Part shown: piece by piece, positions 26,232-35,711 of the stretch
How positions within the stretch are numbered: the stretch's first letter is position 1
Layout: every line of letters starts with the position of its first letter
DNA from: Paenibacillus terrae
GTDB lineage: Bacteria > Bacillota > Bacilli > Paenibacillales > Paenibacillaceae
Direction of reading: 5' to 3'
DNA length: 64,000 nt
Assembly: GCF_000943545.1 (NCBI RefSeq)
Contig: NZ_JTHP01000010.1
Span: forward strand, 43,614-107,613
The notes under the pieces: generated by a model
Seen by the model: the letters and a program-made list of their open reading frames with translations, nothing else
Databases searched by the model: none
Told to the model about the DNA's origin: nothing
Translations under genes and position numbers: made by a program

Positions 26232-27731
26232 TTACAACGTAACACCGTTTTTAAAAATAGCCAGCTCTCTGAAATTGTTCTTCTCGTTGTTCACCCAGGT
26301 TCCGCTAGCTACATCGACAATGTAATCCACAAAGCTGCGGAGCGCATCCTCCATACTAACATCCTCCACCAGTGAACCGGCGTTATAGTCGATCCAATGG
26401 GGTTTGGCCTTATAAAGCGGCGAGTTGGTCGAAACCTTCATCGTCGGAACGAAGGAACCAAAAGGCGTACCACGTCCAGTTGTGAATATAACGAGCTGGC
26501 AGCCCGCTGCCGCAAGCGCCGAAGAAGCAACCAGATCGTTCCCCGGTGCGCTGAGCAGGTTGAGTCCCTTGGTTTTGAGACGCTCCCCGTACTGAATGAC
26601 ATCTGTGACCGTGGAAGAGCCGGATTTTTGCGTACAGCCCAGCGATTTATCCTCCAGTGTCGTGATGCCTCCTGCTTTGTTACCCGGTGATGGATTTTCG
26701 TATACCGGCTGCTTGTAATCCAGAAAATATTGCTTGAAATCGTTAATCAGATGCACGATTTTGCCGAATACTTCCTCGTCTGCCGCACGTTCCATGAGAA
26801 TCGTCTCCGCGCCGAACATTTCCGGTACCTCAGTGAGTACCGTCGTTCCGCCCTGCGCGGCCATATAATCCGACAGCCGACCGAGCAGCGGATTGGCGGT
26901 AATACCGGACAGGCCGTCAGAGCCGCCGCATTTTAGCCCGATATTCAGCTCAGCTAAAGGTACAGGCTCTCGCCGATCTTCCTGCACAGCCGCATAAATT
27001 TCATGAAGCAGCCGTACCCCTTCCTCCACTTCATCCGATACTTCCTGGGAAAGCAAAAACTTTACCCGTTCCGGGTCATATTCCCCAATGGCTTCCTTAA
27101 ACTCCTTCATTTCATTGTTCTCGCAGCCTAAGCCAAGAACCAGCACGCCACCTGCATTGGAATGCTTGACCGCATCAATCAAAATCGTGCGCGTATATGC
27201 ATGGTCGTCTCCCAACTGGGAACAACCATAGTTATGCTTGAGCACAAGTGCATTTTCAAAAGGCGAAATATCGCCTGCTTCCTGCTTGAAACGATTTAAA
27301 ATAAGTTCGGCAATCCCGTTCACACAACCGACCGTTGGCACAATCCACAACTCATTGCGAATCCCCACGCGGCCGTCCTTTCGTCGATAACCCTGAAACG
27401 TACGGCTCTCCTGTTCATATAAATGAGCCGCTGGCTTAGGCTTGTAAGTGTACTCCTCCACGCCCGTCAAATTCGTCTTTGTATTATGCGTATGCACATG
27501 CTGCCCTGCCTGAATGGGCTGAATGGCATGACCGATCGGATATCCGTATTTCAGCACATTTCCACCTTCAGGAATGTCCTGCAATGCAATTTTATGCCCA
27601 CGTGCCACATCCTCAGCCAGCACTACGCGCTGTTCTTCATGTGCTCCCCACGCCAACGTCTCACCCTGCTTGTAATCACGCAAAGCGACAGCCACGTTAT
27701 CTTGATCATGAATTTGAATGAATTCCAGCAT
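26232..27731 (-). CDS. uxaA: Altronate dehydratase
   Basis: Altronate dehydratase, 499 residues, converting D-altronate to 2-keto-3-deoxygluconate in galacturonate breakdown. The N-terminal SAF domain (about 1-80, GETLAWGAHEEQR) is followed by the catalytic UxaA domain (LWIVPTVGCVNGIAE, VLKHNYGCSQLGDDH, IGLKCGGSDGLSGITANP). Length equals the B. subtilis enzyme. It lies 17 bases after uxaB with AGGAGG before ATG, so both form one operon ending in a terminator. Confidence 0.95.
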   Translation of the reverse strand: MLEFIQIHDQDNVAVALRDYKQGETLAWGAHEEQRVVLAEDVARGHKIALQDIPEGGNVLKYGYPIGHAIQPIQAGQHVHTHNTKTNLTGVEEYTYKPKPAAHLYEQESRTFQGYRRKDGRVGIRNELWIVPTVGCVNGIAELILNRFKQEAGDISPFENALVLKHNYGCSQLGDDHAYTRTILIDAVKHSNAGGVLVLGLGCENNEMKEFKEAIGEYDPERVKFLLSQEVSDEVEEGVRLLHEIYAAVQEDRREPVPLAELNIGLKCGGSDGLSGITANPLLGRLSDYMAAQGGTTVLTEVPEMFGAETILMERAADEEVFGKIVHLINDFKQYFLDYKQPVYENPSPGNKAGGITTLEDKSLGCTQKSGSSTVTDVIQYGERLKTKGLNLLSAPGNDLVASSALAAAGCQLVIFTTGRGTPFGSFVPTMKVSTNSPLYKAKPHWIDYNAGSLVEDVSMEDALRSFVDYIVDVASGTWVNNEKNNFRELAIFKNGVTL

Positions 27732-27748
27732 TCCAGTCTCCTCCTTGC

Positions 27749-29242
27749 TTATGCTCTGGGCACGCTGTTCCCCGTTAGAGAATCCAGCGTCTCCTTCATT
27801 CCCCTGCTTGTAATCTCATAGACATGCTGTGCCGTCTGTTCAGCCAACCCTGCAATCTGGTTCAGGTCTTGCTCCCACCAGGTCTGCTTGCCCAGTATCT
27901 GTGCCGTTAATTGCTTCGCTCCGGCAAGTGTTCCGTCATATCCGCTCCACAGCTCGCCAAACGCGGTCAACACTTCCGCTTCGTCTGCCAAAGCAATCGG
28001 ATCGCCGTCTCTCTTTCCCCGGTAAAATACGAATAAAGACGCCAGCGAAAATACCGTTTTGACAGGTAATGCCTTATGTTGCTCCACATATTGAAGCAGG
28101 GAAGGCAAATTACGTGTCTTGAACTTGGATATCGAATTCAGTGCAATGCTCATGACATAATGACTCACATACGGATTATGAAACCGTTCAATGACATCAT
28201 CGGCGTATACATTCAATTCCGCTGCTGGCGAATCCAGCGTTGGAATCACTTCTTCTCGAATGAGTGACTGGATAAAAGCACCCACGACATCATGCTCGAC
28301 CGCCTGCCCTACCGTATCCAAACCATATAAATAAGCGACAGGCGTAAGCGCCGTATGTGCCCCGTTCAAAATACGCACCTTGCGTGTACGGTATGGCGCC
28401 ATATCGTCGACGATCAGTACGTTCAGCCCAGCCAGATGAGCGGGTAATTCTTCCTTGAGCCATTGTGGTCCTTCGATGACCCACAGGTGATACTGTTCAC
28501 CGACAACGACCAGGCTGTCCCTATAACCCAGCTCTGCTTGAATCTCTGTGATCCGGTCTTTGGGATAACCCGGCACAATCCGATCTACGAGGCTGTTGCA
28601 GAACGTATTCGCTTCCTCCAACCAGGATGTAAACTCGGCCCCAAGCTTCCACTGATCTGCATATTTCAATACAATTTCCTTGAGCGCATCTCCATTGCGG
28701 TCGATCAGCTCGCATGGGATGATTACCAGGCCCTTGCCTGGATCTCCATTGAAAAATTGAAAGCGCTTATACAGCAAAGCAGCCAGCTTACCTGGAAAGC
28801 TCTTTTGCGGGCGATCTTCTAGCCGATCCTCCGGTCCGTAAGCAATTCCGGCCTCCGTCGTGTTCGATACGACAAAGCGCAGCTCCGGTTTTTGAGACAA
28901 CGCCTCATATTCTGACCAGTCTGAGCCGTATGGGTTAAGCCCGCGGGTGACGCACTCCACCAAGGTATGCTCCTTCACGGCCTGCCCGTCTTTCATCCCT
29001 TCGAGAATAACCGTGTACAGGCCATCCTGCTCATTAAGCTTCTCTACGAGACCTCCTGCCTGCGGCTGTACAATGACAACACCCGTATTCCAATCGGCCA
29101 GCTTATTCATTTTGTCAAATTGCCAATCTACAAAAGCACGCAGGAAATTCCCTTCCCCGAATTGCAGCACTCTTTCAGGATACGGTTCTGTCACGATAAA
29201 GCTTTTTCTGTTTAATTGGTCCAATTCATCTACTTGTTTCAT
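27749..29242 (-). CDS. uxaB: Tagaturonate reductase
   Basis: NADH-dependent tagaturonate reductase (mannitol dehydrogenase family), 497 residues, making altronate. The N-terminal FGEGNFLRAFVDWQFDKMN nucleotide-binding region and the conserved catalytic KVRILNGAHT segment with its lysine are present. GGGAGG precedes ATG. Its promoter region (29243-29514) carries two copies of an operator also found upstream of uxaC, so one LacI-type regulator probably controls both halves of the pathway. Confidence 0.94.
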   Translation of the reverse strand: MKQVDELDQLNRKSFIVTEPYPERVLQFGEGNFLRAFVDWQFDKMNKLADWNTGVVIVQPQAGGLVEKLNEQDGLYTVILEGMKDGQAVKEHTLVECVTRGLNPYGSDWSEYEALSQKPELRFVVSNTTEAGIAYGPEDRLEDRPQKSFPGKLAALLYKRFQFFNGDPGKGLVIIPCELIDRNGDALKEIVLKYADQWKLGAEFTSWLEEANTFCNSLVDRIVPGYPKDRITEIQAELGYRDSLVVVGEQYHLWVIEGPQWLKEELPAHLAGLNVLIVDDMAPYRTRKVRILNGAHTALTPVAYLYGLDTVGQAVEHDVVGAFIQSLIREEVIPTLDSPAAELNVYADDVIERFHNPYVSHYVMSIALNSISKFKTRNLPSLLQYVEQHKALPVKTVFSLASLFVFYRGKRDGDPIALADEAEVLTAFGELWSGYDGTLAGAKQLTAQILGKQTWWEQDLNQIAGLAEQTAQHVYEITSRGMKETLDSLTGNSVPRA

Positions 29243-29295
29243 CCGGAGTAACCTCCCATTATTACCTTAATGATTTCAACAACATTTTATCACAA

Positions 29296-29309
29296 TGCAC
29301 ACGTTAACA
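29296..29309. promoter_or_regulatory. LacI-type operator, site 1
   Basis: TGCACACGTTAACA fits the local 14-base consensus TGnnnACGTTAACA found four times, only upstream of uxaB and uxaC. Confidence 0.65.
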
Positions 29310-29360
29310 AAATAGTTTTCTCAATATTTTTAGTTTTATAAATTATTAATGACAATAATA

Positions 29361-29374
29361 TGAACACGTTAACA
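29361..29374. promoter_or_regulatory. LacI-type operator, site 2
   Basis: TGAACACGTTAACA, 65 bases from site 1 and in the same orientation, between uxaB and the divergent pyruvate oxidase gene. Two sites 65 bases apart would allow DNA looping. Confidence 0.65.
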
Positions 29375-29514
29375 TATAAACTATGCAACCTTTCGCGGAT
29401 CTATGATTATCTTCCCGCTGTTTCGCACCTGAGCTAGGACGGTTAAGGCTAATTAGAATAGATGCAAGATAGCACGGGCAGGATAACGTTACTTACTAGG
29501 CAGGAGGAACATCT

Positions 29515-31239
29515 ATGAAGACAATCGCAGATACTATTGTAGAAGTTTTAGTCAATGCAGGGGTCAAGCGAATTTATGGTATCGTTGGAGATTCCTTAAA
29601 TAATATGGTCGATTCCATTCGAAGCAACGGTCAAATTGAATGGATTCATGTGCGGCACGAAGAAGTGGCTGCCTTTGCAGCCGGGGCAGATGCTGATCTT
29701 AGCGGCAGCATTGCAGTGTGCGCTGGCAGCAGTGGTCCCGGAAATCTGCATCTTATTAATGGATTATATGATTGTCACCGCAATCGGGTACCTGTACTCG
29801 CTATTGCGGCCCACATTCCAAGCGACGAAATTGGAAGCGAATATTTCCAGGCTACGCATCCCGAGCATCTTTTCGGGGAATGCAGCCACTTCTGTGAAGT
29901 CATTACGACTCCACGACAAATTCCAAGAACCGTTACGATGGCTATACAACAGGCCGTTTCACGTTCAGGTGTCTCCGTCATTGTTCTTCCCGGGGATGTG
30001 GCAGCTTTAGCAGCGGAAAAGGCGCCTATTCCTGAACATGTCTACCACCCCACTGCACCTGTGGTGCATCCGTCAGCTTCGGAAATTTCCCGGCTGGCCG
30101 AGTACCTGAATCAAGACAAACGAATCACTTTGTTATGCGGCTCCGGCTGTGCGAAATCCCACGAATTGCTCATGCAACTGTGCAACAAGCTGAAATCCCC
30201 TATGGTTGTTGCCCTTCGGGGCAAGGAATATCTGGAGTATAACAATCCTTATTATGCAGGCCTAACGGGGCTGATCGGGTATTCTTCCGGATACCATGCG
30301 ATGATGGATTGTGACGTCCTGCTTATGCTCGGAACAGACTTTCCTTACAGACAGTTTTATCCCGAAAATGCAGTTGTGCTGCAAGTGGATATTGAGCCTG
30401 CCCACCTCGGCAGACGCACTCCTTTAACGTATGGGCTGTGCGGGGATGTAAGAGCAACGTTGGAAATGCTGCTTCCTCATTTAACGACAGAGCATGATTC
30501 CAAGCATTTGGAAAAAACCGTCTCCCGCTATACCAAGGTGCGTCAGGAGTTGGATGAACTGGCGGTTGGTAAACCGGGTCATACACCGATCCATCCGCAA
30601 TATCTCACCAAGGTCGTCAGTGACGCCGCGCATGAAAATGCCATTTTCACCTGTGATGTCGGTACTCCCACTGTATGGGCAGCACGTTATTTGCAAATGA
30701 ACGGCCAACGCCGACTTATCGGCTCCTTCAATCATGGAACGATGGCAAGTGCATTGCCGCAAGCGATTGGGGCACAAGCCACTGAGCCTGACCGCCAGGT
30801 TATTGCCCTCTCTGGCGATGGTGGTCTGACGATGCTGATGGGCGATCTGCTTACCCTGAAACAGCATCAGTTACCTGTAAAAGTCATTGTTTTCAATAAC
30901 GGCGCCCTCGGTTTTGTTGAGCTGGAAATGAAAGCAGCCGGTTTTCTGGAAAACGGTACCGAGCTGGTGAATCCTGATTTTGGCGCTGTGGCGGAAGCCA
31001 TGGGTCTCAAGGGAATTCGAGTCGAAGATCCGGCGATGCTGGAGGACGCGATTCAACAGGCATTGGCTCACGATGGTCCTGTGGTGGTGGATGTGGTGGT
31101 AAACCGTCAGGAGCTATCCATGCCACCCAAGATTAATCTCAAACAGGCTGAAGGTTTTACGTTGTGGATGATGAAAGCTGTGCTGAACGGGCGCGGTGAC
31201 GAAATTGTTGAACTGGCAAAAACGAATCTTTTACGATAA
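29515..31239 (+). CDS. Pyruvate oxidase / pyruvate:quinone dehydrogenase-like ThDP enzyme
   Basis: Thiamine-diphosphate enzyme of 574 residues, closest in type to PoxB/YdaP. The N-terminal domain has RIYGIVGDSLNNMVDSI with the catalytic RHEEVAAFAAGADA glutamate, and the C-terminal domain has the ThDP/Mg motif GDGGLTMLMGDLL ending in NN. Such enzymes decarboxylate pyruvate to acetate and CO2, passing electrons to quinone or oxygen through FAD. It is divergent from uxaB and lies on the opposite strand inside the uxa cluster. AGGAGG precedes ATG. Pyruvate from hexuronates is an obvious substrate (inference). Confidence 0.88.
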   Translation: MKTIADTIVEVLVNAGVKRIYGIVGDSLNNMVDSIRSNGQIEWIHVRHEEVAAFAAGADADLSGSIAVCAGSSGPGNLHLINGLYDCHRNRVPVLAIAAHIPSDEIGSEYFQATHPEHLFGECSHFCEVITTPRQIPRTVTMAIQQAVSRSGVSVIVLPGDVAALAAEKAPIPEHVYHPTAPVVHPSASEISRLAEYLNQDKRITLLCGSGCAKSHELLMQLCNKLKSPMVVALRGKEYLEYNNPYYAGLTGLIGYSSGYHAMMDCDVLLMLGTDFPYRQFYPENAVVLQVDIEPAHLGRRTPLTYGLCGDVRATLEMLLPHLTTEHDSKHLEKTVSRYTKVRQELDELAVGKPGHTPIHPQYLTKVVSDAAHENAIFTCDVGTPTVWAARYLQMNGQRRLIGSFNHGTMASALPQAIGAQATEPDRQVIALSGDGGLTMLMGDLLTLKQHQLPVKVIVFNNGALGFVELEMKAAGFLENGTELVNPDFGAVAEAMGLKGIRVEDPAMLEDAIQQALAHDGPVVVDVVVNRQELSMPPKINLKQAEGFTLWMMKAVLNGRGDEIVELAKTNLLR

Positions 31240-31267
31240 AGGCCGCCACACTAGCACATATTTTAAT

Positions 31268-31314
31268 AAAAAAGGGGCAGGAACAGCGCGTCATGCACTG
31301 AACCTGCCCTTTTT
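31268..31314. terminator. Bidirectional terminator
   Basis: AAAAAGGGGCAGG pairs with CCTGCCCTTTTT across a 21-base loop, serving the pyruvate oxidase gene and the convergent LacI gene. Confidence 0.85.
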
Positions 31315-31341
31315 GGTTTGCCCTTTTCCAACAAAAAAAAC

Positions 31342-32346
31342 TTAACGCTGTCTGTTTGCCGTTGATTTCCGCTTCATGAGCGCGGTTTCCATAAATATAA
31401 GCTCGCCCTCGTTCGACGGTGACTGGATCCGTTCCAAAATACATGCGGCTCCACGCGCGCTAATCTGCTCAATCGGTCTTTTGACCGTCGTTAATGGCGG
31501 GGTCGTATACATCGAAAAGCCGATATCGTCAAATCCAATGACCGAGACATCGTCCGGTACTTTTAAGCCGTGCTCAAATACTGCGTTCATCGCCCCGATA
31601 GCCATATCATCGTTAGAGCAAAATACCGCCGTCGGTGGTTCCTCCAGGGAAAGCAACTGCTTCATCGCTTGGCTTCCACTTTCGGTGTCATAATGGCCAT
31701 GCATAATATATTCGTGCCTAATCGGCTTGCCGCTGTCAATCAGCGCATTCATGAAACCCTCGCGCCGTTGCTGGGTGGACTTAAAGCCTTCTACCCCTTC
31801 AATGATCGCGATGCGTTCATGACCGCTTTCAATGAGAAAAGAAACTGCCGCATAGGACCCTTCCTTATCGTTCGAAATGACATTCACAATACCTGCCCCG
31901 GGCACCTGCCGATTCAGCACGACGAGCGGAATGCCCTGACCGAGCACATGATAAATAAACGGGTTGTCCGCCTCGCTCTGACTCATCAGGATGATGCCAT
32001 CAAAACGTTTGCGGTGAATGGCTGAAAAATCGGCGTAATCGTCAATCCCTCCCACAAACAGATTGTAATCCACCCCAATGACATGATTAACTCCACGGAT
32101 AGTGTCCGCAAAAAAGCTGGAGCTGGTGCCTTCTGAAATACTGGTGAAAAACAGGCCAATCGTATGCGAGCGCTGGAGCACAAGGCTTTTGGCGTTAAAA
32201 TTCGGAATGTAATTGAGTTGCTCCGCCAGCTCCATAATTTTTCGTTTGGTATCTTCTTTGATCAATGGGCTATTGTTGAGCGCCCGGGAGACGGTCGTAT
32301 GGGAAACATTCGCCAATTTGGCAATGTCTTTAATGGTAGCTGCCAT
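31342..32346 (-). CDS. LacI-family transcriptional regulator of the uxa cluster
   Basis: LacI/GalR-type repressor, 334 residues: N-terminal helix-turn-helix IKDIAKLANVSHTTVSRALN with hinge, then a periplasmic-binding-like effector domain (VNVISNDKEGSYAAV, FCSNDDMAIGAMNA, SVIGFDDI). It follows the transporter gene by 86 bases in the same direction. Four LacI-type operators lie upstream of uxaB and uxaC, so it is the natural candidate for their regulator, with a hexuronate or pathway intermediate as inducer (inference). It corresponds by position to ExuR/UxuR roles. Confidence 0.92.
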   Translation of the reverse strand: MAATIKDIAKLANVSHTTVSRALNNSPLIKEDTKRKIMELAEQLNYIPNFNAKSLVLQRSHTIGLFFTSISEGTSSSFFADTIRGVNHVIGVDYNLFVGGIDDYADFSAIHRKRFDGIILMSQSEADNPFIYHVLGQGIPLVVLNRQVPGAGIVNVISNDKEGSYAAVSFLIESGHERIAIIEGVEGFKSTQQRREGFMNALIDSGKPIRHEYIMHGHYDTESGSQAMKQLLSLEEPPTAVFCSNDDMAIGAMNAVFEHGLKVPDDVSVIGFDDIGFSMYTTPPLTTVKRPIEQISARGAACILERIQSPSNEGELIFMETALMKRKSTANRQR

Positions 32347-32432
32347 ATACGTATCCTTTCTTTACTGAGGCTCTAAAAAATTATATACCCACCATACCAC
32401 AAGAGCCGCCCGGAAAAGAAGACTTTCACAAA

Positions 32433-33833
32433 TTATACGCGGTTATCAGCATGTCGACGCTGTAGCTCTTGAACCATTTCTGCATGTCTGCTGTCTGTCA
32501 GCTTGTACATTTTACCGATTACCAGCATGGCAATGAGCAGGGCAACAGCAGGATAGAGACACAGCAGCGCCTTAATTCCGAGCAGCGTTCCAGAGGTTTG
32601 AACCACATTCGGGACATACCCGATAAACGCCAGCCCGATACCGGAAAGAAAGCCGGATAAGGATTGAGCCAATTTGCGTGAAAAATTAAACAGCGAGTAG
32701 GTAATCCCTTCTTTCCGCTCCCCGGATGACCATTCACCGTAGTCAATGATATCGGAGACAAAGGCCCAGGTAACCCCGTTAGGAATACTAATACCAATGA
32801 ACGAAATACTGGCCAGAATGGTGAAAATATATACATTCGATGGCATAAAGAAGTTCATAGAGTCGGCAATGACACTGACCAGCATCCCAAGCATGGCTGT
32901 TTTTCGTTTACCGAAGCGCCGCACCAGTTTGGGCAAGAACAACACACCCAGCAACGACGAACCGATAATAATAAAATTCATATAAGCCATTAATTCTACA
33001 TGCCCCAAATTATATTCGGCAAAATAGATCAGCAGCGCGGACTTGATATTGTACGCGGATATGGTAAAAATCGTCATCAAAACGAGTACCAGCAGAGGCT
33101 TATTCGTCGTAAAGGTATGCACGATCACGCCAAAAGAGAGTTTTTCCTTTGGACCCGACTGACTAACAATACGTTCCTTCGTTCCCCGATAGCATATCAT
33201 AAAAGCGATCACACCAATGAATGACATGATTCCCATCACAACAGGATAACCCACATGATGGTTGGGAAACAGCAAAATAAGCGGCATAACGATGACGCTG
33301 GTTACGAATAATGCTCCCAGTGAGCCTGCCTGACGGAAGGAAGATAATGAAGCACGTTGAATGGTATCCTGCGTAATAGCCGCCCCCAGTGAACCATACG
33401 GAATATTCACAATGGAATATCCAATCCCCCAGATCATATAGGACGCATAGGCATAAATAAGCTTACCTGTTGGTGAGATGTTCGGCGAAATAAATGTAAG
33501 AACCGTAAGAATAGCAAGGAGAACGCTTCCAGCGATAAGAAAGGGTCTGAATTTCCCACGCGGACCAATATGCTTGCGATAGTCGACAAAGGACCCGACA
33601 ATAGGATCGCAGATGGCAGCAAACAGCTTGCTGACCAGAAAAATACCTGCGGCTGCTCCTGCTGAAACGCCTGCTACATCCGTAAAGAATTTCAACAGGT
33701 ACAACTGCCCCAAATCAAACATGAATCCGTTTCCAAAGTCACCCATACCGTAAGAAATCTTTTCTTTCAGGCTGATATGCTCACCTGTCTTGTTGTCAGT
33801 TTGGATGCTCTCTTGAACGATAGGCACTCCCAT
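32433..33833 (-). CDS. GPH-family sugar (hexuronate/glucuronide) symporter
   Basis: Twelve-segment glycoside-pentoside-hexuronide:cation symporter of 466 residues. Recognised by the N-terminal KISYGMGDFGNGFMFDLGQLYLL region, the SFVDYRKHIGPRGKFRPFL loop between segments 2-4 and the later VSDIIDYGEWSSGERKEG. Located between uxaC and the LacI gene on the same strand, so it most likely imports galacturonate, glucuronate or short uronides (inference). GAGGAG lies upstream of ATG 33833. Confidence 0.9.
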   Translation of the reverse strand: MGVPIVQESIQTDNKTGEHISLKEKISYGMGDFGNGFMFDLGQLYLLKFFTDVAGVSAGAAAGIFLVSKLFAAICDPIVGSFVDYRKHIGPRGKFRPFLIAGSVLLAILTVLTFISPNISPTGKLIYAYASYMIWGIGYSIVNIPYGSLGAAITQDTIQRASLSSFRQAGSLGALFVTSVIVMPLILLFPNHHVGYPVVMGIMSFIGVIAFMICYRGTKERIVSQSGPKEKLSFGVIVHTFTTNKPLLVLVLMTIFTISAYNIKSALLIYFAEYNLGHVELMAYMNFIIIGSSLLGVLFLPKLVRRFGKRKTAMLGMLVSVIADSMNFFMPSNVYIFTILASISFIGISIPNGVTWAFVSDIIDYGEWSSGERKEGITYSLFNFSRKLAQSLSGFLSGIGLAFIGYVPNVVQTSGTLLGIKALLCLYPAVALLIAMLVIGKMYKLTDSRHAEMVQELQRRHADNRV

Positions 33834-33880
33834 ACCCTGCTCACTCCTCTATTTTTTGTGATTATTTTCACATTCTTAAT

Positions 33881-33892
33881 GAATACGTATTC
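33881..33892. promoter_or_regulatory. Palindrome upstream of the uronide transporter gene
   Basis: GAATACGTATTC is a perfect 12-base palindrome in the gap between uxaC and the transporter. It differs from the uxa operators and may be a site for another regulator. Confidence 0.35.
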
Positions 33893-33982
33893 TGTTTTCA
33901 ATCCCCCTTACCCAGAGCTAGAAAATACTCCAGGCAAGGGCATCTATTGAAATGTGAATTTACAAGTTCATCCTGTATATCA

Positions 33983-35407
33983 TCACTTGCTGTGAACAAC
34001 CGTCGGGAAATTAAAATATTGCTCGGCATTGTTGTAGCTAATATTTTGTACCATCTCTCCAAGCAGCTCCAGATCCTCAGGCGCCTTGCCTTCTTGTACC
34101 CACGTTCCAATCAGATCACAAAGTATCCGACGGAAATATTCGTGCCGTGTGTAGGATAGGAAGCTGCGGGAATCCGTCAGCATACCAATGAAGCGGGACA
34201 GCACACCGTAGTTTGCGAGCAGCTTCAATTGCTCCAGCATGCCTTCGATATGGTCGTTATACCACCATGCAGTGCCAAACTGGATTTTGCCTGCTGTTCC
34301 GCCAGACTGGAAGCAGCCTGCAAGACTTGCCAGCACCGGATAATCAACTGAGTTAAGCGAATATAAAATTGTTCGCGGCAGACCACCTGCCAGCTCCTGT
34401 GCATCCAGCAATGCCGCCAGCGGACGAGCGATGGAGCCGTCATTAACTGCATCATAGCCTGTATCTGGTCCCAAGCGACGGAACATGGCAGTGCTATTGT
34501 TACGCAGCGCGTGAATATGGTACTGCATAGCCCAGCCATGCTCTGCATACTGTTTTCCAAGGAATACCAGGACGTACGATTTGTATTTCGCCTCTTCTAA
34601 TGGAGTTACATTGCCTTCCTCCAGCGCCTTGCTGTATATCGCTGCCGCTTCCTCACGTGTCGTTTCTTCATAAACGACTGTATCCAGCGCATGATCGGAC
34701 ACCCGTCCTCCGACAGCATGGAAGTGACGCACCCGGCTCGCCAGCGCGTTCAAAAATCCTTCCAGACCGGAAACATCCAGTCCGCTCACTTCACCCAATC
34801 GAGCTACCCAAGGCTGGAATGTCTCACGGTTAATCTCTAGCGCTTTGTCCGGGCGGAAGCTTGGCAGTACAACCACCGGAAAATCGGTCAGCTTGCTGAT
34901 TTGCTTATGATATTCGAGATGGTCCGTCGGATCATCGGTAGTGCACACAACGGTTACCTTTGAATTCACAATCAGATCACGTGCCCCAAAGCCCTTTCCT
35001 TGCAGCTTTTGGTTCACCTTTTCCCAAATTACAGGCGCATTCTGTTCGTTCAGCAGCTCATGGACACCAAAAAAGCGCTGAAGCTCCAAATGCGTCCAAT
35101 GATACAGCGGGTTGCCAATCAGTGTAGGTACGGTTTTGGCCCAAGCCAAAAATTTGTCATAGTCTTCCGCATCTCCGGTAATCAGGCGTTCCTCAACTCC
35201 ATTGGCCCGCATGAGTCTCCACTTGTAATGATCCCCGTACAGCCATGCTTCCGTAATGTTTTTGAACGTTTTATTTTCGTAAATTTCCTGTGGACTTAAA
35301 TGACAATGATAGTCAATAATCGGCAAATCCTTGGCATACTGATGATACAAAATTTCAGCGGTCGGATTGCTCAACAAAAAGTTGTCGTCTAAAAATGCTT
35401 TGGTCAT
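33983..35407 (-). CDS. uxaC: Glucuronate/galacturonate isomerase
   Basis: Uronate isomerase of the amidohydrolase superfamily, 474 residues, converting D-glucuronate to fructuronate or D-galacturonate to tagaturonate. Seen: the metal-binding DYHCHLSPQEIYENK near residue 34, WHWRLMRANG-like YKWRLMRANGVEERLITG, and AMQYHIHALRNNS. Length matches the family. AAGGGA precedes ATG. First gene of the transport/isomerase half of the cluster, with two copies of the uxa operator upstream. Steps after altronate (kdgK, kdgA) are not in this window. Confidence 0.95.
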   Translation of the reverse strand: MTKAFLDDNFLLSNPTAEILYHQYAKDLPIIDYHCHLSPQEIYENKTFKNITEAWLYGDHYKWRLMRANGVEERLITGDAEDYDKFLAWAKTVPTLIGNPLYHWTHLELQRFFGVHELLNEQNAPVIWEKVNQKLQGKGFGARDLIVNSKVTVVCTTDDPTDHLEYHKQISKLTDFPVVVLPSFRPDKALEINRETFQPWVARLGEVSGLDVSGLEGFLNALASRVRHFHAVGGRVSDHALDTVVYEETTREEAAAIYSKALEEGNVTPLEEAKYKSYVLVFLGKQYAEHGWAMQYHIHALRNNSTAMFRRLGPDTGYDAVNDGSIARPLAALLDAQELAGGLPRTILYSLNSVDYPVLASLAGCFQSGGTAGKIQFGTAWWYNDHIEGMLEQLKLLANYGVLSRFIGMLTDSRSFLSYTRHEYFRRILCDLIGTWVQEGKAPEDLELLGEMVQNISYNNAEQYFNFPTVVHSK

Positions 35408-35446
35408 GGCTCATTCGTCCCTTCTATAATCATGTTTCCGAATAAT

Positions 35447-35460
35447 TGTTAACGTGAACA
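35447..35460. promoter_or_regulatory. LacI-type operator, site 3
   Basis: TGTTAACGTGAACA; its complement TGTTCACGTTAACA fits the consensus TGnnnACGTTAACA. It lies 40 bases upstream of the uxaC start. Confidence 0.65.
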
Positions 35461-35598
35461 AAAATGAATTCGATATCTCTGATATCCAGTAATAGCATTC
35501 AATAACGCATAGCAGGTTACCTGATTATATCAGATTATACAGCTATAATACGATACCTGTATGTCGAATCACCCTTGATTACTTCTCCTTAAATTTAA

Positions 35599-35612
35599 TG
35601 TTTACGTTAACA
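35599..35612. promoter_or_regulatory. LacI-type operator, site 4
   Basis: TGTTTACGTTAACA, about 150 bases from site 3 in opposite orientation; the pair would allow looping across the uxaC promoter. Confidence 0.62.
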
Positions 35613-35671
35613 ACAATTACATTGTAACCGCTATCCTTTGCAGAGGAAAGTGATTTTTATCATGAGAAGGA

Positions 35672-35711
35672 ACAAAAAAACAGACCTGGCCTCAACTTCG
35701 GCAGATCTGTT
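35672..35711 (-). terminator. Minus-strand terminator upstream of uxaC (possible attenuator)
   Basis: On the minus strand AACAGATCTG and CAGGTCTGTT pair, followed by TTTTTTG. It points toward uxaC but lies 265 bases before its start codon, so it either ends a short RNA from the alsS side or attenuates a long uxaC leader. Confidence 0.6.
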
